A stretch of 64,000 bases of DNA from Hyphomicrobiales bacterium (GTDB lineage Bacteria; Pseudomonadota; Alphaproteobacteria; Rhizobiales; Rhizobiaceae), in NCBI GenBank assembly GCA_900473175.1, contig UCKM01000025.1, forward strand, positions 1 to 64,000. Reading direction: 5' to 3'. Below, piece after piece: positions 45,214 to 52,072 of the stretch. How positions within the stretch are numbered: position 1 is the stretch's first letter; each line of letters begins with the position of its first letter. Below the pieces are notes generated by a model. That model searched no databases. It was given only the letters and a program-made list of their open reading frames with translations, and was not told where the DNA came from. The translations under genes were made by a program, and so were the position numbers.

Positions 45214-45919
45214 GCGTGGTCTCCTCGACATATTCGCGCAAGGCCAAGTCACGGGTAAACAACACACAGGCACCGCACGATCCACGGGGATCATAGGCAA
45301 AACCGTTTGCGGCCATGGCGGACATGATCTGTTTGACACCGGCAAGGCCGTAGAGATGGTCGTGCAACTCCAGAAAAACGCGCTCCACACCAGGCAATCT
45401 GGCATTGCACAACAGTTCGTTCTCGCCGCCTTCGATATCCATCACAAGCAGGGTGATGCCTCCAGCCGCAATGATTTCATCGACATCGATTGATTGAAGG
45501 CTGATGGCCTCCTCATAGGGGCCTTGATCTTCGAAGGTTGAAGACATCCAGAAATCTCTGCGCTTGAAGAACTGAAAGCTCCTCGGTACGCCGGCGGTCA
45601 GGAGGCCGTGACTGATCGTCACGTTCGTCCTGCCATTCGCATTTACCACAGCCTGTGCCAGCCGCACGATTTCCGGATTGGCATCGAAGGCCAGGACGCG
45701 CACATCGTCCGTCGCCGCCAAGACCGACGCTATGATTCCGATGCCCGTTCCAAGCTCGAGAATGCGATCGCCAGAGCGGACGGCTTTCCCTACCCAATAG
45801 GCTTCCTTGGCCTCGTAGGTTCCGTTGCAAAGCGCGGACCAGATTTTTTCGGATACCTGGTTCTGGAGGATGGGTACTAATATCTCATTGGAATCAAATG
45901 TAATTTTCATAATATCCAT
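45200..45919 (-). CDS. FkbM-family methyltransferase
   Basis: This 239-residue SAM-dependent methyltransferase has the Rossmann motif ILELGTGIGIIASVLA, the second acidic strand LAFDANPEIV and the FkbM signature VMDIEGGENELL followed by LELHDHLYG. FkbM proteins O-methylate polyketides or sugars, and their targets in signalling clusters are unknown. The protein ends with a Cys pair (GSCGACVLF). The start lacks a ribosome site and lies 4 bases after the stop of a possible 14-codon upstream frame. It sits between the response regulator and the molybdopterin-fold gene, all on one strand. Confidence 0.85.
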   Translation of the reverse strand: MDIMKITFDSNEILVPILQNQVSEKIWSALCNGTYEAKEAYWVGKAVRSGDRILELGTGIGIIASVLAATDDVRVLAFDANPEIVRLAQAVVNANGRTNVTISHGLLTAGVPRSFQFFKRRDFWMSSTFEDQGPYEEAISLQSIDVDEIIAAGGITLLVMDIEGGENELLCNARLPGVERVFLELHDHLYGLAGVKQIMSAMAANGFAYDPRGSCGACVLFTRDLALREYVEETTRAFA

Positions 45920-46028
45920 GCATCAAAAAATGTTCGCACGGTTGGCCATGGCCTTGAGTTTGGTCATGCCGACACGGAAAAATGTCTATCTAAAAATTCA
46001 AACTATTACGGTAGATCAGTAAGCCATA

Positions 46029-46673
46029 TCACAATGGGTTCGACAACTGGCCAATTTTGAGAAGTTTTGCTTTGGCACGTTTGTAGTAGCGCTCGGCCGA
46101 CGCGGCATCGATATTCAGGTGTTCACCGAGTTGGTCGTAGATTTCCTTTCGGCTCACCCCGTCTGGCCTCTGCCGCATCCAGGCAAGGACCTCCTGCTCG
46201 CGCGGCGAGAGGGCGGAGTGGTACACTTCCGGTTTTGCACTGGCATCATGTTCGAGGCCGACGCTGTGTCCTTCCTCGGCAATTTCCTGAAGAATATTGG
46301 TCATGGCCCCCGGCTTCAAATTGTTCTTGGCGACATAACCCGCGACACCGAGGGCGCGGCAAGCATTCCACTCATTCTCGCTATCGGAGCCCGTCACAAC
46401 GATGTGGATCGCTTCGGGGGTCCGCTCCACGATCGATTTCACGACGGCCAACCTGTCGTCCTCTGCCCTTGGGTCGTAGCCTGGAAGTCCGGGATCGATG
46501 AGTACAAGGGCAAATGTGATCGATTCGGCAAGGTCGAGCGCTGTTGTCATCGTTGCCGCAGCGTGGACGATCGACGCGGGCAGGGCTGTCTGCACTTCAT
46601 GCACCAGCGCAAGCCGCATAAGGTGCTGATCCTCAACGACCAATATGTCAGACCCGGAATTGGATCGCGCCAT
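46029..46673 (-). CDS. Response regulator, REC + LuxR-type HTH
   Basis: This 214-residue protein has a receiver domain with the acidic pair in ILVVEDQH, the phosphorylatable Asp in LVLIDPGLPG, the conserved Thr in VVTGSDSE and Lys in GYVAKNN. A C-terminal helix-turn-helix begins with the LuxR hallmark LSPREQEVLAWM, though the later part (AASAERYYKRAKAKL) is divergent. It is presumably phosphorylated by the kinase at the end of the same cluster. The ATG at 46673 overlaps the stop of a six-codon upstream frame. A palindrome at 46745 lies in its promoter region. Confidence 0.87.
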   Translation of the reverse strand: MARSNSGSDILVVEDQHLMRLALVHEVQTALPASIVHAAATMTTALDLAESITFALVLIDPGLPGYDPRAEDDRLAVVKSIVERTPEAIHIVVTGSDSENEWNACRALGVAGYVAKNNLKPGAMTNILQEIAEEGHSVGLEHDASAKPEVYHSALSPREQEVLAWMRQRPDGVSRKEIYDQLGEHLNIDAASAERYYKRAKAKLLKIGQLSNPL

Positions 46674-46744
46674 CAAAAAATGCTTTCAAACATACAGATA
46701 TGCCAATGACTTGTTCATAGATGATTGCTGAATTTACAAATAGG

Positions 46745-46756
46745 GACAACGTTGTC
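46745..46756. promoter_or_regulatory. Palindrome GACAACGTTGTC in divergent promoter region
   Basis: This perfect 12-base palindrome lies 72 bases before the response-regulator gene and 91 bases before the divergent small gene. It is a candidate operator for the response regulator or another factor. Confidence 0.4.
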
Positions 46757-46847
46757 ACTTTCCAGCAATTTCATGGCCCGCTACATGAGGGTTATTACTG
46801 ACGAGCACTTTTGAATTTAGACCAGCATTGAGACCAAATCCGTTATT

Positions 46848-47129
46848 ATGAATGATAATCACCCAGCCACCGATCCAGATACCATCCTGACCATGTTGGC
46901 CATCAAAGCGCACAGCCAGGTCCTGCATGAGATCGCGCGCCTTACCGGCGAACGGACCGCGTATGAGGCCGCTGGTATCGAATGTCGTCTTATCGACAGA
47001 CGTTTACGGGAGTCGAAAGAAATTGAACGGTGTTCGCGCATCGAACTGATCCGTTGCCCTGCAAGATCCATCCAAGAAGTTGCCGCCAAGGCTGTGCATC
47101 TGCGCCGTGCCTTATCCCTGACCAACTGA
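46848..47129 (+). CDS. Small hypothetical protein
   Basis: This 93-residue protein has predicted alpha-helical content and an acidic N-terminus (MNDNHPATDPDT), followed by basic, Arg/Glu-rich helices. It has no signal peptide or membrane segment. There is no clear ribosome site, which lowers confidence, but codon choice looks ordinary and the antisense frame is less protein-like. It diverges from the response-regulator gene and may share its palindrome. I do not recognise a family. Confidence 0.45.
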   Translation: MNDNHPATDPDTILTMLAIKAHSQVLHEIARLTGERTAYEAAGIECRLIDRRLRESKEIERCSRIELIRCPARSIQEVAAKAVHLRRALSLTN

Positions 47130-47244
47130 CTAGCGAAGCGAGTGAGCGCTCTTCTGTTATAGTCATTCGTAGCCTATCAATGACAATAACATCCCCTCAC
47201 AACTATCCAGGCGGCACGATCGCTAGTCTTCATATGCGGCCCCG

Positions 47245-47676
47245 TCATCGACGGGGCCGCTCTGGTTTCATCGCCGATTCGATCATTTCGAAATCGCTGG
47301 CGCTGACCTTGAACAAGCCGAAGCGCAACTGGTAGCCCCAGTTTGCCCTACCGGCGGAAAAACCAAGCCGGTCGAGCAGGGGGCGAATAGGGGCATCCTG
47401 CGCCTCATCCCATTCGACGTCGCGGCGGCAAGGGACGAACCCGTCCCCCATGTCAAAACTGTAGGGCTCGCCGTAGCGGATCGTGCCGATCGCCGTAAAG
47501 GCCTGCAGTTGATCCTTCATTCCATGGATTTCCGTTGGAGAATAATAAGCAACGCGATCGCCCGGCTTGATCTTTTTGAGGGGCGCCAGTTTGCCGTGGC
47601 TGACTTGCATGAAGCCGCCAGCGCGGCCACGGCGGACATGATCCGCCGACGCAACCGCTATCCAATGCTGCGTCAT
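47245..47676 (-). CDS. EVE domain protein
   Basis: This 143-residue single-domain protein has the EVE/PUA-like fold: [41 protein letters not shown] and [11 protein letters not shown] domains bind modified bases in DNA or RNA, and some act in modification-dependent restriction. Here no nuclease or McrB is adjacent, so a housekeeping role is likelier. It overlaps the VOC gene by ATGA. A GC hairpin (about 47235-47258) overlaps its stop codon and may serve as terminator. Confidence 0.88.
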   Translation of the reverse strand: MTQHWIAVASADHVRRGRAGGFMQVSHGKLAPLKKIKPGDRVAYYSPTEIHGMKDQLQAFTAIGTIRYGEPYSFDMGDGFVPCRRDVEWDEAQDAPIRPLLDRLGFSAGRANWGYQLRFGLFKVSASDFEMIESAMKPERPRR

Positions 47677-48053
47677 TGTCCCGGCTCCTCGGACGGCGCG
47701 AATACCCGCAGACGATGACCGTCTGGATCAAGGGCTACAAACGTATAGCCGAAATCCATCTGGGTCGGCTCCTGGACAATGGGTAGTTTGCGGGCGGTCC
47801 AGTCGCGGTGCATTGCCTGAACTGATTCGGCGTCAGTAACGGTGAACAGCAGTTCGCTACCGCCTGCCGGAGCGGTGACGGCGGGCTCGACCTTGTCGCG
47901 CGCCCACATGCCGAACTTGAGGCCGGATGTCAGGACGAACAGAGCAAAGGTTGGCGATTCTTCGACCGGCTCGCATCCGAACAATGCAGCATAGAATACG
48001 CGGCTTTGCTGGGGATCGGTGACATAAATAAGCACGAAATCGGGATTGAGCAT
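47673..48053 (-). CDS. VOC-family (glyoxalase-like) protein
   Basis: This 126-residue protein has a vicinal-oxygen-chelate fold with two beta-alpha-beta-beta-beta units: [19 protein letters not shown] and the second ending [17 protein letters not shown]. Such proteins include glyoxalases, dioxygenases and resistance proteins; the metal ligands here are incomplete, so a binding role is possible. The start at 48053 has AGGAGG 7 bases upstream. It lies directly downstream of a YafY regulator gene on the same strand, a common pairing, and a likely operator lies in the gap. Confidence 0.88.
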   Translation of the reverse strand: MLNPDFVLIYVTDPQQSRVFYAALFGCEPVEESPTFALFVLTSGLKFGMWARDKVEPAVTAPAGGSELLFTVTDAESVQAMHRDWTARKLPIVQEPTQMDFGYTFVALDPDGHRLRVFAPSEEPGQ

Positions 48054-48097
48054 GTCGGCCTCCTGTTGTTTGCTGGAAACACAATAGTGCGGCATAC

Positions 48098-48112
48098 TGT
48101 CAGTTTCTGGCA
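48098..48112 (-). promoter_or_regulatory. Candidate YafY operator before the VOC gene
   Basis: TGTCA-5-TGGCA (plus strand) is an inverted repeat with one mismatch, 45 bases before the VOC start. It matches the perfect copy at 48842-48856 in front of the regulator gene. Confidence 0.6.
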
Positions 48113-48120
48113 GTAGCGAT

Positions 48121-48813
48121 TCAATCGGCAGGCTTGATGCCCTCGCGTTCGCGCCACTGCTTGAGCAGAACCTGGCGCCGATGCGGATAGCGGATCTCAG
48201 TGGCATGGAGTGCGGTTATCCGATCGGCGCGAAAGTGGCGATTGTCCTGGCGCAACTCGCACCAGGCAACGATGACCCGCACCCGATCGAAATATCCGAG
48301 GGCAAAAGGCCAGATCAACCGGCGTGATTCGGATCCATTGGCGTCGCGGTAGACAATGTCTAGCTTGCGCTCTGACCGGATTGCTTTGCGCACAGTCCCA
48401 AGGTCGATCGTATCAGGTGAGGGCGGCGCATGGGGCCCGACCAGCAAGGCGGACGCGTCGACGTCGTCGCGCGAATCCGCCGGAAGAACGGCAATAATCT
48501 TGGCCAGCGCATCACGCGCAGCAATGGCAAGGCGGCTGTCGGGCTGTTTTGCCACCCAGCGCGAGCCAAGGACAAGGGCTTCGATCTCGTCCTCCGAGAA
48601 CATCAAGGGTGGCAGCATGAAGCCGGGGCGGAGCATGTAGCCAAGACCGGGCTCGCCTTCGATATGCGCGCCTTGCGCCTGCAACGTCGCGATGTCGCGA
48701 TAAAGTGTACGGATACTGACACCTGTTTCGTCCGCCAAAACTTTGCCGCTCACCGGGCGACGATAGCGGCGCATGGTCTGGATAAGGTCGAGCAAGCGTT
48801 CGGCGCGTGACAT
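48121..48813 (-). CDS. YafY-family WYL-domain transcriptional regulator
   Basis: This 230-residue protein has an N-terminal winged helix (RRYRRPVSGKVLADETGVSIRTLYRDIATL, shown here as RRPVSGKVLADETGVS and TLYRDIATL) and a WYL-type ligand/effector domain (SRRLIWPFALGYFDRVRVIVAWCELR). In this member the family triplet W-Y-L is degenerate (WPF...GYF). It probably controls itself and the VOC gene through two similar 15-base inverted repeats. WYL domains sense small ligands or nucleic acids; the effector here is unknown. Confidence 0.9.
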   Translation of the reverse strand: MSRAERLLDLIQTMRRYRRPVSGKVLADETGVSIRTLYRDIATLQAQGAHIEGEPGLGYMLRPGFMLPPLMFSEDEIEALVLGSRWVAKQPDSRLAIAARDALAKIIAVLPADSRDDVDASALLVGPHAPPSPDTIDLGTVRKAIRSERKLDIVYRDANGSESRRLIWPFALGYFDRVRVIVAWCELRQDNRHFRADRITALHATEIRYPHRRQVLLKQWREREGIKPAD

Positions 48814-48841
48814 GGTAAGGCTCCCTGACGAAGTCCAATGG

Positions 48842-48856
48842 TGCCATATTTTGGCA
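48842..48856 (-). promoter_or_regulatory. Candidate YafY operator before its own gene
   Basis: TGCCA-TATTT-TGGCA is a perfect inverted repeat, 29 bases before the regulator start codon. It is shared with the site at 48098-48112. Confidence 0.65.
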
Positions 48857-49130
48857 GTAGCAGCAAAGAAGTCATGGATTGCGCTTGGTCGAGCGAATGG
48901 CGCTACGCCAATCCGCGCACAGCACGTCTATTGAAGGAGATTATTATAGTTGATATCTTTTGAATTAAAAAGAAGTATAAGTAATGGAAATATAAGAAGA
49001 ATTTATTTATATACTTTAGATATATCAATTAAACGATAGAGGAGGCTAGAAATTAGTTGGGAAGGTAAACGCTATCAAGTTATGGTTTACAGAGATCCTG
49101 CCGATAAATGTGGGGTATCGGGGGGGCATC
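48857..49130. other. AT-rich intergenic stretch
   Basis: This region contains no gene. From about 48940 to 49060 it is strikingly AT-rich compared with the rest of the window, with runs such as TTTATTTATATACTTTAG. It contains GGAAATATAAGAAGA (48986-49000), found again at 56049-56063. It may be the promoter of the small secreted protein, a target of a nucleoid-type regulator such as MucR, or acquired DNA. Confidence 0.5.
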
Positions 49131-49391
49131 ATGATAAGATTGGCTTCTAGTCTGTGCATTGTCTTAATATCGGTCTTTCCACTTGGCTCGGTTGCTAGTA
49201 CGGCAAAACTTTCGGTCTCGCTAAGGATTGTGAAACAGACCGCCGGGGTCGGTAATGCCTCAAGGGGCGCGCAAAAAATCGTCGAATATTACTCTCCGAA
49301 CTGGAAGCGTGATACCGGCAAGATTAATCTGAGGTCTTCCACTCTCAATGGCGAAGGTAGCCGGGCGTACCAGTCCCTTAAAGACAGATGA
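49131..49391 (+). CDS. Small secreted hypothetical protein
   Basis: This 86-residue protein has a clear signal peptide (MIRLASSLCIVLISVFPLGSVAS) and a short basic mature region of about 63 residues (RGAQKIVEYYSPNWKRDTG). The ATG at 49131 was preferred over an upstream GTG at 49110. No family is recognised. It follows the AT-rich stretch, and a small hairpin (49393-49406) follows its stop. It could be a periplasmic or secreted peptide. Confidence 0.55.
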   Translation: MIRLASSLCIVLISVFPLGSVASTAKLSVSLRIVKQTAGVGNASRGAQKIVEYYSPNWKRDTGKINLRSSTLNGEGSRAYQSLKDR

Positions 49392-49579
49392 TCCTGCCAA
49401 GGCAGGCCTGCTTTTCACGTAATCGCGCGGACTGATTCGATAAGTGATCGCGTTGCAGTGATCCTTTGCTGCGCTATATTCGTTATTCATCCACGGTTCA
49501 TGGCATTAGACTTATGTCTAATGCTTAGACACGCAACCGCGTTGAAAGCCTTCAAATACGGTCTTTCACTGGAGGAATG

Positions 49580-50041
49580 ATGCGAAAATTGATTGCAGCC
49601 CTATGTGCCGCCATGATGTCAGTCGGAGCGGCCGGTTCGCTGGGAATGGCAAGCGCCGCCCCAATTACCATCGAGAGGCCGGTCGACATTGCGCGGGCCG
49701 CCGTTCCCAATACGGATGTGCAAACCGTGCATGACCGATGGGACCGTCGGGATCGCTGGGACCGAAGATGGGACCGTCGCGATTACCGTTGGGAACGCCG
49801 CCACCATCGCTGGGATCGCCGTTGGGATCGCCGTTGGGACCGCGGATGGCACCGCGGCTGGGATCGCCCATACTACCGCCGGTGGGATCGCCCCTATTAT
49901 CGCAGCTGGGATCGCCCCTATTATCGCAGCTGGGATCGGCCTTACTATCGCAGCTGGGATCGGCCTTACTATCGCGGCTGGGATCGCCCCTATTATCAGC
50001 GCCGGCATTACTACCGCACCGGCATCTATTTGTCGCTTTAG
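49580..50041 (+). CDS. Secreted Trp/Asp/Arg/Tyr repeat protein
   Basis: This 153-residue protein starts with a signal peptide (MRKLIAALCAAMMSVGAAGSL...ASAA) and continues, from about residue 53, as a low-complexity region of W-D-R units. The last part is six consecutive 8-residue units of the type SWDRPYYR, encoded by 24-base tandem repeats. The composition is extremely Arg- and Trp-rich and would be strongly basic. Such tails could bind polyanions such as LPS, nucleic acid or acidic polysaccharide. The ATG at 49580 has GGAGG 4 bases upstream; one more ATG precedes it. A terminator follows. Confidence 0.8.
   Translation: MRKLIAALCAAMMSVGAAGSLGMASAAPITIERPVDIARAAVPNTDVQTVHDRWDRRDRWDRRWDRRDYRWERRHHRWDRRWDRRWDRGWHRGWDRPYYRRWDRPYYRSWDRPYYRSWDRPYYRSWDRPYYRGWDRPYYQRRHYYRTGIYLSL
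49856..49999 (+). repeat. Six 24-bp tandem repeats within coding sequence
   Basis: These are six consecutive 24-base units encoding [GRS]WDRPYY[RQ]. The units differ mostly by synonymous changes or by the first codon (GGC, CGG, AGC), indicating recent in-frame duplication. Copy number may vary between strains. Confidence 0.9.
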
Positions 50042-50048
50042 AAACACG

Positions 50049-50077
50049 AGCCCTGGCCGAAATGCCGGGGCTTTTTC
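50049..50077 (+). terminator. Terminator after the repeat-protein gene
   Basis: The 9-base arms AGCCCTGGC / GCCGGGGCT (one wobble) with a CGAAAT loop are followed by four T and a C. It starts 8 bases after the stop. Confidence 0.85.
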
Positions 50078-50211
50078 TTAAAATATCGCGCCGCCAACAA
50101 ACGAAAATGTGATCGGGAACTGCGGGTGCTTTTCGAGAACGATCATCTACAGTGCCAGCCGAACTCCTTGAAGCCAAACTATCTTTAGCCACAAGAGTCG
50201 GGAGACACTCG

Positions 50212-50664
50212 ATGAACAGACTGTTTTCTTTAGCCGCGGCGCCGCTGTTCGCCGCTGCGGTCTTTGCATCATCGGCAAATGCCGATCCGATCAAGGACCG
50301 GCAAGCGCTCATGAAGGATCAGGGCAAGACGCTGGGCAGCATCACTCCAATCATCAAGGACGAAAAACCGTTCGACGCCGAGTTGGTGATGGCGGCGCTG
50401 AAGCATCTCAACGAAGATGCGCAAAAGATCGACATAGCAACACTTTTCCCGGACGGATCCGACAAGGGTGGCGAAACCACGGCTGCTCCGAAGATCTGGG
50501 AAGACAAGGCCGGCTTCGAAGCGGCTTTGACCAAATACAAAGCCGATGCTACAGCGGCTGCTGCCGCCAATCCGAAGGATCTTGAGAGCTTCAAGGTCGT
50601 CTTCAACCAGGTGACGGAGAATTGCGGCGCCTGCCACAAGTCGTTCCGAATCAAGAAAGACTAG
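50212..50664 (+). CDS. Cytochrome c, c'/c556 class
   Basis: This 150-residue periplasmic protein has a signal peptide (to ANA) and a four-helix-bundle cytochrome of class II, with the haem motif CGACH near the C-terminus, followed by KSFRIKKD. Such cytochromes carry electrons or bind NO. The ATG at 50212 has a GGGAG site. It ends 9 bases before a di-haem cytochrome c gene, and the two are surely co-transcribed. No dehydrogenase partner is adjacent. Confidence 0.92.
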   Translation: MNRLFSLAAAPLFAAAVFASSANADPIKDRQALMKDQGKTLGSITPIIKDEKPFDAELVMAALKHLNEDAQKIDIATLFPDGSDKGGETTAAPKIWEDKAGFEAALTKYKADATAAAAANPKDLESFKVVFNQVTENCGACHKSFRIKKD

Positions 50665-50673
50665 TCCGTTTCC

Positions 50674-51600
50674 ATGCGCACGGCCGCATCGCTCGTTCTC
50701 CCGTTGATTCTGGTGGGTGGAGGCGCGTTCTGGTTTCTATCGGCGCCGTCATATGTCGATGCGGCGAAGCTAGCCGCCGTCGGGCCAGGTGACGCGCAGC
50801 GGGGCATGAGCGTCTTCGGGCAGGGCGGCTGTGCTTCTTGCCATGCGGCGCCTGGCGCCAAGGGCGATGCGCGTCTCGTGCTGGCGGGGGGCGTCAATCT
50901 TGTCACGCCGTTCGGTACATTCGTAACACCGAATATTTCTCCGTCCAAGCAGGGTATCGGCGGCTGGTCGTTTGAAGATCTTGCCAATGCGATGCTGAAG
51001 GGTACCTCGCCAGACGGGCAGAACCTTTATCCAGCCTTCCCCTATACATCCTATGCGCGCATGCAGTTGCAGGATATCGCCGATCTTTACGCCTATCTGA
51101 AAACACTTCCGCCGACGGACAATGTCGCCGGACCCCACAAACTGGGTTTCCCCTTCAACATCCGGCGGGGCCTCGGCCTGTGGAAGCGGCTTTATCTGTC
51201 GCCCGAGCCGGTTTTGACGATTGCGGACGCCTCGGATGCGATCAAACGCGGCCAATATCTGGTGGAGGGTCCCGGCCATTGCGGCGAGTGCCATACGCCG
51301 CGCAATCCCATAGGCGGGCTGGATAATAGCCAGTGGCTGGCCGGCGCCAAGGCCCCGGAAGGAAAGGGCGTCATTCCCAATATTACGGGCGGCGACGGCG
51401 GCATCGATTCGTGGTCCGAGAAGGACATCGCCTATGCACTGGAAAGCGGCTTCACACCGGATTTCGACTCGCTCGGCGGTTCCATGGCCGATGTCGTTCT
51501 CAACATGGCGCATGTCGAGCCCGCCGATCGCGAGGCCATCGCAGCTTACCTCAAGGCCATCCCCGCCCATCCGAACGGGTATCCGGCGGCAACGAAATAA
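50674..51600 (+). CDS. Di-haem cytochrome c
   Basis: This 308-residue protein has an N-terminal anchor/signal helix and two class I cytochrome domains with CASCH and CGECH. Distal Met ligands are likely in the loops FEDLANAMLKGTSPDG and GGSMADVVLNMAH. It resembles the cytochrome subunits of membrane alcohol/aldehyde dehydrogenases (mono- and dihaem variants). Together with the upstream c556-like gene it forms a two-gene electron-transfer unit, presumably feeding a terminal oxidase; the donor is not encoded nearby. Confidence 0.9.
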   Translation: MRTAASLVLPLILVGGGAFWFLSAPSYVDAAKLAAVGPGDAQRGMSVFGQGGCASCHAAPGAKGDARLVLAGGVNLVTPFGTFVTPNISPSKQGIGGWSFEDLANAMLKGTSPDGQNLYPAFPYTSYARMQLQDIADLYAYLKTLPPTDNVAGPHKLGFPFNIRRGLGLWKRLYLSPEPVLTIADASDAIKRGQYLVEGPGHCGECHTPRNPIGGLDNSQWLAGAKAPEGKGVIPNITGGDGGIDSWSEKDIAYALESGFTPDFDSLGGSMADVVLNMAHVEPADREAIAAYLKAIPAHPNGYPAATK

Positions 51601-51609
51601 CCAAGACGA

Positions 51610-51948
51610 TCAGCGGCGTTGGCAGTTGATGAGCACCGAGTTTCCATCGAGGTATTTGCTGCGCATCGTATAGAGCCAGCCTTGGCATTCCTGCATCGAT
51701 GTGAAACAGCGCACGGCGAAAACCGGGACATTATCCCCACCGAAAGAGATGATCGGATTATCTGTTGTTCCCGAATAGCGGCCAACGACAATTCCCGACC
51801 CGCGCGGCGGCGTGTTGCAGCGCTGGCCTGCATACTCGCTGACATTCTTGCGAACTGCCGCTTGCACTTCGGACGTGCCGGTCAATCCGAGCACCGGCTG
51901 GACCAGGAAACCGAGACCCAGAATCAGGACAAATGTGCTTCGTTTCAT
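51610..51948 (-). CDS. Small secreted protein of unknown function
   Basis: This 112-residue protein has a signal peptide (MKRSTFVLILGLGFLVQPVLG, cleavage near EVQA). The mature region contains four Cys (QRCNTP, VRCFTS, QECQGW, INCQRR) and a repeated small-residue pattern, consistent with two disulfides. The start has a GGAGG 12 bases upstream. It converges with the cytochrome genes, and about 125 bases separate it from the peptidase gene, which reads in the same direction. No family is recognised. Confidence 0.68.
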   Translation of the reverse strand: MKRSTFVLILGLGFLVQPVLGLTGTSEVQAAVRKNVSEYAGQRCNTPPRGSGIVVGRYSGTTDNPIISFGGDNVPVFAVRCFTSMQECQGWLYTMRSKYLDGNSVLINCQRR

Positions 51949-52072
51949 TTCGAGGAACCTCCGCTGCCCACTCCAGCAATTATACCGAATTTGGCACTGC
52001 GATGCGCAGTTTGGTTTTCGGCTATGCGGCCAAGCAACGACGAAACAAGCGGTTGAGTTTCGGCGAAGCCAA

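Noticed and set aside
47245-47676. The EVE protein considered as a modification-dependent restriction component
   Set aside because: It is a single-domain protein beside a VOC gene and a WYL regulator, without a nuclease or McrB-type GTPase.
49856-49999. Tandem 24-base repeats considered as a CRISPR array
   Set aside because: Units are contiguous without spacers, lie in a coding frame and have no cas genes nearby.
49619-50312. Several long frames on both strands over the W-D-R repeat gene
   Set aside because: Periodic 24-base repeats keep all frames open; only the plus frame has a signal peptide, ribosome site and terminator.
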